Assembly (NCBI GenBank): GCA_027924585.1
Contig: BSBM01000865.1
Coordinates: 3,410,001 to 3,474,000 of the forward strand
Direction of reading: 5' to 3'
Length of the DNA: 64,000 nt
From: Larix kaempferi
Taxonomy: Eukaryota; Streptophyta; Pinopsida; Pinales; Pinaceae
The first letter of the stretch is position 1. Every line of letters begins with the position of its first letter. This document shows positions 1 to 10,100 of the stretch, piece after piece. The translations under genes and the position numbers were made by a program. A model generated the notes under the pieces. The model worked only from the letters and a program-made list of their open reading frames with translations, searched no databases and was not told the origin of the DNA.

Positions 1-1
1 A

Positions 2-1434
2 TACAGGAAAAACAACATTTTCAGCTTAACGAAGTAAGATGGAACTAAAATAGAGGATACTGAGGCTATCAAGAGGGAAATCAAAAATCACTTTGAGTCA
101 CTTTACAGTGAGGAAGGGGATCCCCCAGTCGAGGAAATTGAGATAATGGGTCAGGAGATACCTAAGCTCATAACAGCAGAAGACAACAGTATGCTCGCAG
201 ATGTGGTTACGGAAGAGGAAGTTAGAAAAGCAGTGTGGGCCCTCCACCCTGAAAAATCCCCAGGACCTGATGGCTTCACCATCCACTTCTACAGGAAATG
301 CTGGCATCTACTGAAAAAAGATCTACTCAGAATGATAAATTGGACAAGGAACCGAGAGAAGATAGGAGGAGGCACCAATACATCGTTCATAGCTTTAATT
401 CCTAAGGAGAAAAAAGCCACTTTGATTGGGAGATTCAGACCTATATCTTTATGCAACTCCTCTTACAAAATTATTACTAAAGTCATAGCTAATAGAATCA
501 AGAATCTGCTTCCAAGAATCATCTCACCTAATCAGGGCGGATTTGTTCCGGGCAGGCAAATCTATGACAATATCCTCTTAGTGCAGGAAGCAATTCATAC
601 CAGCCAGATGAACAAAGATGCAGGTATGGCTATTAAGCTTGACATGGCCAATGCTTTTGATAGAGTAAGGCATGATTTCATCTATAATATTCTGGAAAAA
701 ATTGGATTTGACAGAAACTTTATTAGATGGGTGAAAGCCTGCATTGGAGCGCCATGGATATCTCCTCTTCTAAATGGCAGGCCCACCTCCTTTTTTCGAC
801 TCTCTCGGGGATTGAGACAAGGATGTCCCCTTTCACCCTTCCTTTTTGTCATAATGGCCGACTCTCTCAGCAGAAAGCTTAACTCTCTCTTGGCTTCATA
901 AACACTCCCTGGTATAGCCTTCGCTCGAAATGTCCAAGCTATAAACCATGCACAGTTTGCTGATGACACCATCCTTTTGGGTAGTGCCTCACCCCAAATA
1001 GCAGCCCGTTTCAAAACTTCCATAGATCTCTTCCTTAGGGCCTCAGGAGGCAAAACTAATGATAATAAATGCAATCTGTACACTTGGAACTGCCGACCTG
1101 CCATCATCAGGCTCATCTCTGTCATTTTAAACTTTAAACCCTGTCTCGATTGGACTTCCTTTAAATATCTTGGTACACCCATATGTCTTAAATATCCTTC
1201 CTCCTCTGTTTGGTTGCCTATACTAGAGAAATTCAGATCAAAGATAAATTCGTGGGGCACCCGATGGCTGAATTTAGCAGGAAAAGTCACTTTGATCAAA
1301 TCTGTTTTGTCTTCTCTGCCCATTTTTACCTCTGCAATAATGGCAGCCCCGGTTTCAATTCAGAATGCCTTTAGCAAAGAGATAAGAAAGTTCCCGTGGC
1401 AAGGGGGAAAGATTCAAAATAAAAATTTCATCTG
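2..1434 (+). pseudogene. LINE ORF2 reverse transcriptase domain (broken)
   Basis: Reverse transcriptase part of ORF2, which would prime DNA synthesis from nicked target DNA. Frame 2 is open from the window start except for TAA at 35-37 and TAA at 899-901. RT motifs in order are KSPGPDGF (about 253-276), FIALIPKE, FRPISLCN, GGFVPGRQIYDN, the catalytic IKLDMANAFDR with Asp at 641-643, GLRQGCPLSPFLF, and FADDT with both Asp codons at 962-967. Reading resumes in the same frame after 901, so that stop is a point change. Near 1427-1433 one base is missing: frame 2 ends at TGA 1433-1435 while frame 1 continues with ISWKVV and GGLGIR, the usual block after the RT thumb. Family assignment is certain; activity is excluded by the breaks. 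Confidence 0.93.
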
Positions 1435-3115
1435 ATCAGTTGGAAGGTGGTCAAAGAAAAGAAAAATAGAGGAGGGTTAGGAATCCGAGAACCTATGTTG
1501 GTAAGCAAAGCTTTAGGAGCCAAGCTTGCCTGGAGAATTGTCTCTGGAAAGAAAGAATGGTGGAAAGAAGTAGTCAGGAAAAAATACTCCAGAAGCTCAA
1601 GATTAAGATGTCTGGAAAAGAATAATAACAAAAAGGGAACGACAATTTGGAAACTCATCTCCTCTTCCTCGACTTTGATTACTGAAGATCTCTATTGGAT
1701 TCCAGGTAACGGGAAGAGAATAAATATTTGGATGGACAGAGTCAATGGAGAAATGCCCTTGGGGCAAATGAGATGTATAGATCCTATTCGCACTTGGCTG
1801 CAAAACATGGGAATTACTAAACTCATAGATCTAGTGGATTGGAAGGATAATGGAGATTGGAAAGGATGGAAAAAATGGAGACCTCCTGATAATCTCATGA
1901 ATGCCTATCAAATTTTCCTCAATACCTTGCATGGAAAGGCTCCGGTGAATATAAGAGAGAAAGACCGAAGGGGCTGGGGGAAAGCAGGGGAATACTCAGT
2001 CAAAGCAGGATATGAGAAACTCACTCTCTCTAATACTCCGGTTCTCAAAAACTGGGGGAAAGTCTGGAATTCGGATGGCATCCCTAAAGTTAGCATCTTC
2101 TTCTGGCTCTTGAATCATAATAAGCTCTTAACAGCAGAAAATCTCAAAATTAGAGGGATAGAAGGGCCTTCAAGATGCACTCTGTGCAAGCAAGCGGAAG
2201 AAACTACTTTTCACATCTTTCTGGCTTGTCCCTTTGCCAAGCACGTCTGGGCTCAGGTTTTGGGGAATCAATGGAGTATATCTATTCTTCCTAAAACTTT
2301 TAAAGATCTTAGCGATCACTGGGGACGCTCCTTTCCAGGAAAAAGCAAGAAAACGATGAGAAGAATATGGAATATAGTCCCAATGAATGTCTGCTGGCAG
2401 ATCTGGATACATAGAAACAAAAGTCTTTTTGAGGGAAGGAACCCCAATAGCTACAGAGCAGCCATCAAAGCCACTACAATGATAGCTGAGTCTTTATCCG
2501 CTAAAGGTGTCACTATCCCTGCTCAGGAACCTCTCACCCTATATGAGTTTCAATGGTGCAATGCCTTCGTAAGGGCAGGCTCCCTTCAGTCCAAAAAGAA
2601 ACACTCCTACCTTGACTGGGAAATCCGGAAGGAATCCGAGGCTTTCTCCAGGTGGTGGAAAGAGCAGAATTCTTACAGTATTTTCTTCGACGGGGCATCC
2701 AAAGGGAACCCCGGGGGTGGCAGGTGCGGGTGGGGTCTTATTTGACCCCGGAGGAAATAAAATTGAATCTATCTCGTGGGGATTAGGAATCAAGACAAAC
2801 AATGAAGCTGAATGGCTTGCTCTCGTCTTATCTTTCAATATGATCTCCTCCCTCAGCATCGATAATCTCAGAGTCTATGGGGATTCCAGACATGTCATTC
2901 AAACAATGAGAAGGGGTGCCGCCCCACAAGGATCTAGAGATTACAGGTACATGCAAAGAATAAAATCTAATCCTCACTTTTCTCAGACTTCTTTCTTTCA
3001 CATCTGTCGAGCAAATAACAAGTTAGCAGATGAAGCGGCCAACAAAGGAATGTTGCTTGACATCGGGCACATGGAGGATCTAAATGGTGCCTTGGGATTT
3101 CAATTTATACCATAA
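1435..3115 (+). pseudogene. LINE ORF2 C-terminal half: zf-RVT region and RNase H (frameshifted)
   Basis: Continuation of ORF2 in frame 1 to 2745, then frame 2 to the TAA at 3113-3115. Near 2170-2250 lies the zf-RVT pattern CTLCK, FHIFLACPF, KHVW. RNase H starts at about 2686 with FFDGASKGNPG; its catalytic residues are all visible: Asp in FFDGAS, Glu in NNEAEW, Asp in YGDS, Asp in LADEAAN. An extra base in the C/G run at 2710-2716 shifts the frame inside the GNPG/VAGAGG turn. The second RNase H piece is collinear with copy B (55082-55482). RNase H would remove template RNA during reverse transcription. The stop at 3113 is followed in the same frame by the next ORF. Confidence 0.92.
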
Positions 3116-3124
3116 TCTATTTAA

Positions 3125-3793
3125 ATGGTTAAAAATGTTATGGTTTTGGGTTTGAAGGGGCCTAGTGGCTTGAGGGTCCCCCTCCCCCCATCCCCGTCCT
3201 CCTCTGTAGATGATGTATTGCGTGCCCCTGCCACACGCCCTCCTCTCCACAGCGCATGGCACATGGGCCCTCGTGGTGCTGTCAGCTCCCACGAGCTGCT
3301 CTTAAATGGGCCATCTGCACCTCCCTCGATGTATTACGTTATGGCTCGACCTCTCTCCAGTGCGATGAACAGGCTTTCCCTCGGCGACTTGGGCTCTCCA
3401 TCCTCCCGTCCCGGACTGTTAATCCATCACAGGGCGGGCACTATGCAGAACATTATGGCGGCCATTGCCACGCTGAGTCGCACCATGGTTGACATTAAGC
3501 TTTCTGTGCGCAACACCTACAACGAAGTTTGCACAAGTGTAAATCAAAATGAGGAAATGGCCAAGGATTTGAGCTACACTGTGAACCAGCTCGCATGCCA
3601 GGACTCCAGAATTGACGAGCTGGAGAGAAACCTGTTCGAATTGATGGGCAAGGTGGATAATATGCAGGAAGACATTGCAGTCCTCACTGGGAAATCGCAG
3701 GGAAGCTGCGTCCATGGCAGTCTGACGGTTAACCAGGAGATAAAGAAGGAAGGGCAGGATGCGGCTTCTGTCTACCTTAAAAAATATGGATAG
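3125..3793 (+). CDS. Coiled-coil ORF downstream of LINE RNase H (copy A), function unknown
   Basis: A 222-residue ORF starting with ATG nine bases after the RNase H stop codon and in the same frame. It matches no family I can name. Residues 1-90 are rich in Pro and Ser with conserved islands AVSSHELL, MARPLSS and RLSLGDLGSP. Residues about 100-200 are helical with heptad-like spacing and contain ATLSRTMVDIKLSVRNTY and LACQDSRIDELERNLFELMG. The same islands recur in copy B (55489-56178), and the core motif recurs in copy D (minus strand near 21140-21100). Both A and B end with a Tyr-Gly-stop. The ORF is intact here although ORF2 is not. A role in oligomerisation or RNA-particle assembly is only a guess from the coiled coil. 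Confidence 0.75.
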   Translation: MVKNVMVLGLKGPSGLRVPLPPSPSSSVDDVLRAPATRPPLHSAWHMGPRGAVSSHELLLNGPSAPPSMYYVMARPLSSAMNRLSLGDLGSPSSRPGLLIHHRAGTMQNIMAAIATLSRTMVDIKLSVRNTYNEVCTSVNQNEEMAKDLSYTVNQLACQDSRIDELERNLFELMGKVDNMQEDIAVLTGKSQGSCVHGSLTVNQEIKKEGQDAASVYLKKYG

Positions 3794-4014
3794 TTTGCAG
3801 TCTCAGTTCAGGTTCCTCTTTTTGATGTTTAAGACTCTATGTTTTTCTGTATATTCCTAAATCAGCAGTTCATCAGGGTTTATCCCTGCTCTACTTTGAA
3901 CAGTTTTAGTAAGATTTTGTTTAGAACTCTTACAGGTAGACAGATAGAATCTTCAGTTATAAATTCTCAGGCTCTTATTACTCTGTCAAATTTTTGTGAA
4001 AACTTGTAATGAAT

Positions 4015-4028
4015 GGCTGTGCACAGCC
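4015..4028 (+). other. Palindromic 3' UTR hairpin of LINE copy A
   Basis: A perfect 14-base palindrome GGCTGTGCACAGCC about 35 bases before the poly-A tail. Copy B has AGCTGTGCATAGCT at the matching place (56403-56416), with the outer pair changed from G-C to A-T on both sides. Surrounding sequence (TAATGAAT before, TTTATAAATA after) is shared. This suggests a 3' RNA element recognised by the LINE machinery. Confidence 0.55.
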
Positions 4029-4355
4029 TTTATAAATATATCTATTTCCCCTGTTCTTGTTAAAAAAAAAAATATTGTAAACCTTAACATAAAATTTATA
4101 GATGTCAAAACTTAATACAATATAATATATATTAAAGATCATATAGAATAATGCATAAAAGTTTTTTTTAGTAATTAAGAGTATGTAGAGATTTCATAAA
4201 GTTGAAAGGAAAAACAAAGTAAAGTGTTTACATGATCAAAAGAAAATATTTTTTGATCTAAGCTTCATCTATTTGTGGAATCTAAAGAAGAGAATGAGTA
4301 TTATTGATTTGTCACTTATCTCAAACATTCACATAAATAAATTAGCTAGCAGTAC

Positions 4356-5077
4356 TGTTAACACCTAAAAAGTGCTCACTAGCTCATTCCCTTACTCACA
4401 TGACCCATTTGTCCACTTTTCCACCATCTGAGCCTCTGAAACCAACAAAAGGTCACCAAAAGACCTTAGTACACCCCTTTTTCCATTAAAAAAGATTATT
4501 TTTCCAAGAAAATCATAAAAAACCCTCAAAAAGGGTCCAAATTCCCAAAAATATTAAAAAGGGAATTAAAATATTATTTTTATTCAAAAAAGGAAAAAGG
4601 AGGGAAAATTACCTAAACCATGTTGGTCAATACCATTGGTTTCCACAAAACCACAAATGGTATTCCTCACCACCAAAACCTATAAAAAGGTGGTAGGGGC
4701 TCATTTCAGATCCTTCCATTATCTCATCCTTATGCTGCTGAAATCTCCCCTGAGCACTTTTAGCCATTGAAGCAACCTTGGAGAAAGAGACCTATTGGAG
4801 TTTGGAGCTACTCATCTTGGGAGTTGCTCAACATCAACCTTCACCATTGAAGGTAATATCGCAAGCACTTGCTTGCCCCCCACTTTTCAATACAAAAATT
4901 ATTTCTTATGTTTCTTGTTCTTGATTTTTGAAATATTTAAATTATTTGCTTAGATTCTTGCTTAGATCCATGAAAAGTATTGTTTATTTAGTTTATTGTT
5001 TTTATTTCTATTGAAACTGCTACTACTAGTTAGTAGGTGCCCATAGCACTAAGCTTGGTTGCAAAACCGAGCCAACA
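4356..5077 (+). repeat. 5' LTR of the young gypsy element
   Basis: Starts TGTTAACACC. Identity with the 3' LTR holds to 5055 (ACTAAGCT); the following 22 bases up to GAGCCAACA at 5077 are only in this copy and would complete a TGTT...AACA terminal inverted pair, so 5077 is the more likely true end. A TATA box candidate TATAAAAAGG lies at 4681-4690. Just upstream (about 4631-4665) is an imperfect inverted repeat built on ACCATTGGTTT and ACAAATGGT. Confidence 0.88.
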
Positions 5078-5082
5078 GTTTT

Positions 5083-5095
5083 TGGCGACTCCACT
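5083..5095 (+). promoter_or_regulatory. Primer binding site
   Basis: TGGCGACTCCACT begins a few bases after the LTR end. It is the position and form expected for a tRNA 3'-end complement that primes minus-strand DNA; I recall similar TGGCGACTC sites in Ogre/Tat elements but cannot name the tRNA with certainty. Diverged relatives occur on the minus strand at 46204-46215 and 42984-42998. Confidence 0.65.
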
Positions 5096-5275
5096 TTGGT
5101 TTGAACTTTAGATCTCTAGCTTTGCCATTAAATCTTAGTTTTTATGAATTTTTAACCTTTAGATCCATAGATCTACCATCTTAGACAACAGATCCATTGC
5201 TGTTCTGAGATTTGGCCCCATAAACAGCCCGAAATTTTCAATTTTCAGGTTCGTTTCTCGGTTTCCGTGCACGGC

Positions 5276-5605
5276 TTCCGCCTCGCGGATTTTTTACAGA
5301 CAGTCGCGCGGTCCATCGCGACTTTTCTGCCTTTTTCCGCGCGGTCCATCGCGGATTTTTTACAGACAGTCGCGCGGTCCATCGCGACTTTTCTGCATTT
5401 TTCCGCGCTGCTCATCGCGGCTGTGCGGCCAAAACCTGCGCGGCTCATCGCGACTGTGCGGCCAAAACCCGCGCGGTCCATCGCGACTGTGCGACCAAAA
5501 CCCGCGCGGTCCATCGCGACTGTGCTGCCAAAACCCGCGCTGCCCATCGCGGCTGTTCGTCCAAAACCCGCGCGGCTGAATTTTTTCATTCGGCCATCCC
5601 GATTT
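5276..5605 (+). repeat. GC-rich 33-bp minisatellite in the gypsy leader
   Basis: Ten degenerate 33-bp units, with cores such as GCGCGGTCCATCGCGACTG. The first four alternate between two subtypes (one ending in TTTTTACAGACAGTC, one in TTTCTGCCTTTTTCC); later units share GCCAAAACCCG. The block is CpG-rich inside an AT-rich leader. Because the unit is a multiple of three, reading frames stay open on both strands; I treat those ORFs as by-products. Confidence 0.85.
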
Positions 5606-7125
5606 TGAAAAATATTTTTTACTATACTTTCTGCCCATAGCACATTTTTTACAGTACTAAATTCTGCATAGTTTACAGATTTGAAAATTTTTTTTACTAT
5701 TTAAAAAATGCATACCTAGAAATCTTTTTAAAAATTTTCAAGAAAGTGAAAGAAAGACTCATTTTGCATTCTTTATCTAGATTCAAATTTTTTCTTGTTT
5801 ACTTCTTTAGAATCTTGCCCTTAGCAATTTTTATTGAAACGAAGAAATCCATTTATTTCTTTTAAAAAGGAGTTTATTATTTGCTTTCATAAAATCCAAG
5901 AAATCCTTTATTTTTTAAGTTATTTTTTGAAAAAGCATATTAATTCCTTTTAGTGAAAAAAGTCTTAGATATTTGCTTTGTATTTTTCGGAAAGTCCTTT
6001 ATTTTTTGAAAATTTCCCTTAAAGCATTTAATTTTTTCAAGTTCAGTTTACAACACCTCACGTGCACTCACATGATCACTTAATTGAACTAAGCCTTAAA
6101 ACGTACCTTAATTTGAACACACTTTTAACCCCACTTGGGGAACACTAAAAGAATTCTTGTAGCTAGGTAGTATTGGGGGGATAGGTGTTCCAATAACACC
6201 CCTCAGTTCATACATCTGAGACATAGAAGTTGTCCAATTAGGGAGCTAAAATCTCTTAGTACTTTTTGGCGCGGTCACAACCGGTTTGTGGGAAGGCCTC
6301 TCCCTTAGGAGGGTTGAAGTCGCGAGGATGGTTCCGGAAGCCTGAGTGGGATACCGAAACCCATTCAGTAACCGAAGGGCTACCATTCGCAGTTCTCGGG
6401 ATATCCCTGTATAGGGATATTGCGATCAAAGGACCAAACGACAGATTTACCTTTTCTCGACGCGTCATGAACGGAGTATCCTAGTAGCCTGTCTTTTTAG
6501 GATTGATTACCCGGTGTCCCTCCCGGTAGGGGGATATCTAGCCGTTGTCTCTACATTCATATTGTCTGACTTGGATTTCATCACCTTGCAGAGGATATCG
6601 TCTGTTTGAGTCACAATACTTTTAGATTAGGTGTTTGCATGATCTTTACCACCTTTTGAGTCTAGTTACACCTATTTTTTCTAGGAGCCGCTTGCATGTT
6701 GGTATTCTGACCGGTTGTTGCATTCCTCCACTTATTGTAGCACAGCTGCTGGGATAAGTGCATTTTTTGAGGATTGATTTTTTTGGCCTGTGAGCCTTAT
6801 TTTTTCACTCCCCTTCTTGCACCCTTGGTTGCATTAGGGTTTTGAGTCTTTTACATATATATCACCACCTGATACTTAAAACAATTTTTTACATAAAAAA
6901 AAACATATTCTCACCATTGAGAATTCTAGACGTTCTCGTCGTCTACAGGGCGAACTCCCAGAGTTTAGTCCACTTGGCTCTCCACGTCACGGACGCAGAG
7001 CACTATCCCTTGATTCGACACATCGTCAATCAATTAGACGGTCATCCGATTCTGACATACCCCACTTCACCTTTGATTTGGAGGTAGAATCCGAAAACCC
7101 CACCGAGTTACCACCAACCACAGTT
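5606..7125 (+). other. Long untranslated leader of the gypsy element
   Basis: About 1.5 kb with no supported gene. A perfect inverted repeat ATATCCCT/AGGGATAT lies at 6401-6420. The gag frame is open from 6898, after TAA at 6895-6897, with a basic stretch SRRSRRLQGELPEF and no ATG until 7126. An upstream exon could therefore supply a start through splicing, or translation may simply begin at 7126. Confidence 0.55.
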
Positions 7126-10100
7126 ATGTCTGGAACACCAGATGATCCACAATTTACATTAACCATAGGTCAGACATCCGCAAACCCTTCTGTGGTAGTA
7201 CCATCCATGGCAACAGCCACCCCCTTGGGAATGCCCAATATGGGTACCACTCCACATTCAGGAATGCCTAGCACAGGACCACCACCTGTCATGGGCATAC
7301 CCAACATGGGGGTCATACCCCCTTCGGGTTCCACAAACCCTATCCCAGGAATCCCTAGTGCGATTCCTAACCCAAGTGTAACTCCTATTGCACTCGGGAG
7401 TGCTATCCCAGGAATCCCTAGTGCGATTCCTAACCCAAGTGCAACTCATGTTGCACTTGGCAGTGCTATACCAGGAATCCCTAGTGCGATTCCTAACCCA
7501 AGTATAACCCAAGTTGCACTTGGGAGCGCTAACCCATATCAGGCCACACCTTTTGGAGGGCACATACCCTCCATACCTAGCATACCTATAGGCACTACTG
7601 GACCCCTACACCATACCACCATGGCTAGGCAAGTGCCGGTTCCGGTCACCACATCCGCTAGTCTACCATACATGGCAAGTCTCAACCTGCCAGATTTAGC
7701 TAGGCTCACAAATGACCCCATCAGGCATGATCCTGCTTGGCCCCATATGCCCACTAAGCTTCCCTCTGACATCCCTAAGTTCGAGGGTAAGGCTGGAGAA
7801 GACCCCCAAAATCACATCATGTCCTTCCATTTATGGTGTTCCTCAAACTCCATAGTGGATGACTCAATCCGCCTACGGCTTTTACAACGCACCTTCACTG
7901 GCTCCGCAGCCAAATGGTATATCGAGCAACCCCATGGGACGCATTCCACATTTACCTCCCTTGCCTCGACCTTTCTACAATTCTTCCAGCTACCTGTCCG
8001 CTACGATGCGGGCGTCGAGATCCTACTGTCTTGCAGACAGAACACGGCCACGCATATCACTGACCATATTCATGATTGGCGTCGGCGCCGAAGCCTATGC
8101 AAGATCAAATTGGACGACCGAATCTTTTTAGACTGGTTCCTTAAATCCCTCCTTCCTCTCATTGCGAAGGATGTAGCATCCGAAAGACCCCAGTCTGAGG
8201 AGGAAGCCATCCTTAGGGCCCAACAGTTTGATCTTATCTATGCCCAGTCAGGTTACCTATACACGATCATACCTGACGCCCCACGAGGTGACTCTGCACG
8301 CGGTGACACACCGGGGGCATCACATACCGCTGATGGCATTATTGGCCAAATTACACCGCAAGCAAAACCTTTCAGTATGGTGAGCACCATGCCCGCCCCA
8401 GACCTTTCTAGGGCTACATCTAGTTCCGGGGCGACAACTTCTTATGCTCCAACAAACCAGACCCATCACGTTCATGGACCCTCTTGTCCACAACATTGTT
8501 ATGGCCAAGCGCCATCAGCATATGTACCCCCTACATACTATGCTCACCCTACGATACAAAACCCCATGCAGTTCCCACAACAGCCCATGCATTACCCACA
8601 ACCGGTTGCACCAGCTAACCTCACACCTCCACCAGCTCAGGGGTACCAACAACCCCAACAGGCAACTGGACCACCTCCACCTCCACCTGCATACTATCTA
8701 CCGCAACCTGCTCCCGCACCTGCGGCTCCCCAAAATCCCCCCAATGCTCAAGGGCACGTGTACGCACAACAACATCAGCCCCAATACCAAAACAACCAGT
8801 GCAACCAAGGTGTGCAACAGAACCGTGGTAGAGGTCATAACCATGGTAATAACCAACAACATCAGCAAGGTCCTCCACCTCCCAATCCTCCGCAAAATAA
8901 CAATGCTGCTCCTCCCAACCGCAATCCGGATCGGAATCCTAAGCAGCCTAGAAATAATAACCTCAGAACAAACCACCCTTGTTCTATTTGCGGGGTCTAT
9001 GGTCATTACACGCATTCTTGCCCACATTTGGAGCGAGCTCGGCAACTCTGGACCAACGATGCCCATCGTCAAGGGCAAGCGGTTCCTCAGCCACCACCCA
9101 ACCCTCCACCACCTCAACATCAACCTTTGGTGCTGCAAAACCCCTTTCCAAACCAGGGTGTAGTGAACACTCAGCCGTTAGCCCCCCCTCAGGGAAACGT
9201 GCCACCACAGCAGATCACTTATGCAGCCCCTGATCAACCCATGTTCGATTCAGGTACTCACCATTTGTTGATGATGTCGACTGCCGATGCTAACCTCCAA
9301 ACTCGTTGGAACCAATATGGCTCCACCTCTGAAGCCCCTCCCGCCGACAAGAACACTAACGTTAATCCCACAGATCAAACGTTACGTATACCTCCGGCTT
9401 CACTTGATGGCGCTTCCAAAGCACCTCGCTTCCCACTTTGTCGCATCAACAGTAATCCCAATGCTCGCGCTGCGTCGAATTACAACATCCTAGACGACTT
9501 AGCCCAGTCTCCTGCAGCCATGTCTGCTTTAGAAGTTTTGCAAAACTGTCCTTCGCAGCGCAAAACTTTGCTCTCTGCCATTGGCGCCATTGACCCCAAT
9601 GATTCACAGTTGATCGCATTCGATTCAGACCAGTCTGAACCCCGCCTGCCTTCCTCTTTAGCATTCCAAGTTTCCGTTTCTGTTCGGAATCTTGTCATCC
9701 ATCGGTGCATTATCGATGAAGGGGCCTCCACATGCGTCATGTCCACATTTGTTTGGCAAATGTTGGGATCCCCTACTCTCCAGCAGTCCACCACTGCATT
9801 ACGAGCTTATGACGGCCGTTCGGCTCAACCCCTAGGTCTGTTAGCCAATGTCCCTGTCCAGCTGGCGGGTAAAACCGTGCTCATTGACATTGAGGTCATC
9901 AATGCCCCACTAGACTATAACCTTTTACTTGGTCGCAACTACATGTACGCCATGAAAGCGGTTGCCTCATCCGTTTTTCGTACCATGATGTTCCCCCATG
10001 AGGGACGCATGGTCAAGGTCGACCAGCTCACCTATTACGATCCCAAGGCCCCTACCACACCTGAAAATGGTCTCACCATGGTTGAACAACCTGTTTGTGG

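Larger units (their letters stand above)
1..4072 (+). mobile_element. LINE retrotransposon copy A (3' part, 5' end outside window)
   Basis: Non-LTR retrotransposon running off the left edge. In order it holds the end of the endonuclease-RT linker, reverse transcriptase, a zf-RVT zinc-binding region, RNase H, a separate coiled-coil ORF, a 3' UTR with a palindromic hairpin, and an 11-A tail at 4062-4072. Domain order up to RNase H is that of plant L1-type ORF2. The frame is broken by stops at 35-37 and 899-901, a one-base loss near 1427-1433 and a one-base gain in the C/G run at 2710-2716, so this copy is dead but only lightly decayed. Its 3' tail resembles copy B at 55078-56462. Confidence 0.93.

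Noticed and set aside
682-1323. 213-codon minus-strand ORF across the RT domain of LINE copy A.
   Set aside because: Antisense shadow; the plus strand shows all RT motifs.
3125-3793. The ORF after RNase H as a host gene next to the LINE.
   Set aside because: It recurs at the same place in several LINE copies and lies before the poly-A tail, so it belongs to the element.
5245-5643. Overlapping repetitive ORFs on both strands (113-132 codons) as protein genes.
   Set aside because: They arise because the minisatellite unit is 33 bp, so frames stay open; no start context, domain or conservation supports coding.
8444-9163. Long ORFs in other frames within the gag region (for example 239 codons at 8444-9163 and 146 on the minus strand).
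   Set aside because: Shadows of the C-rich Pro/Gln-coding part of the gag-protease ORF; composition is repetitive His/Thr/Leu or Arg/Val without motifs.
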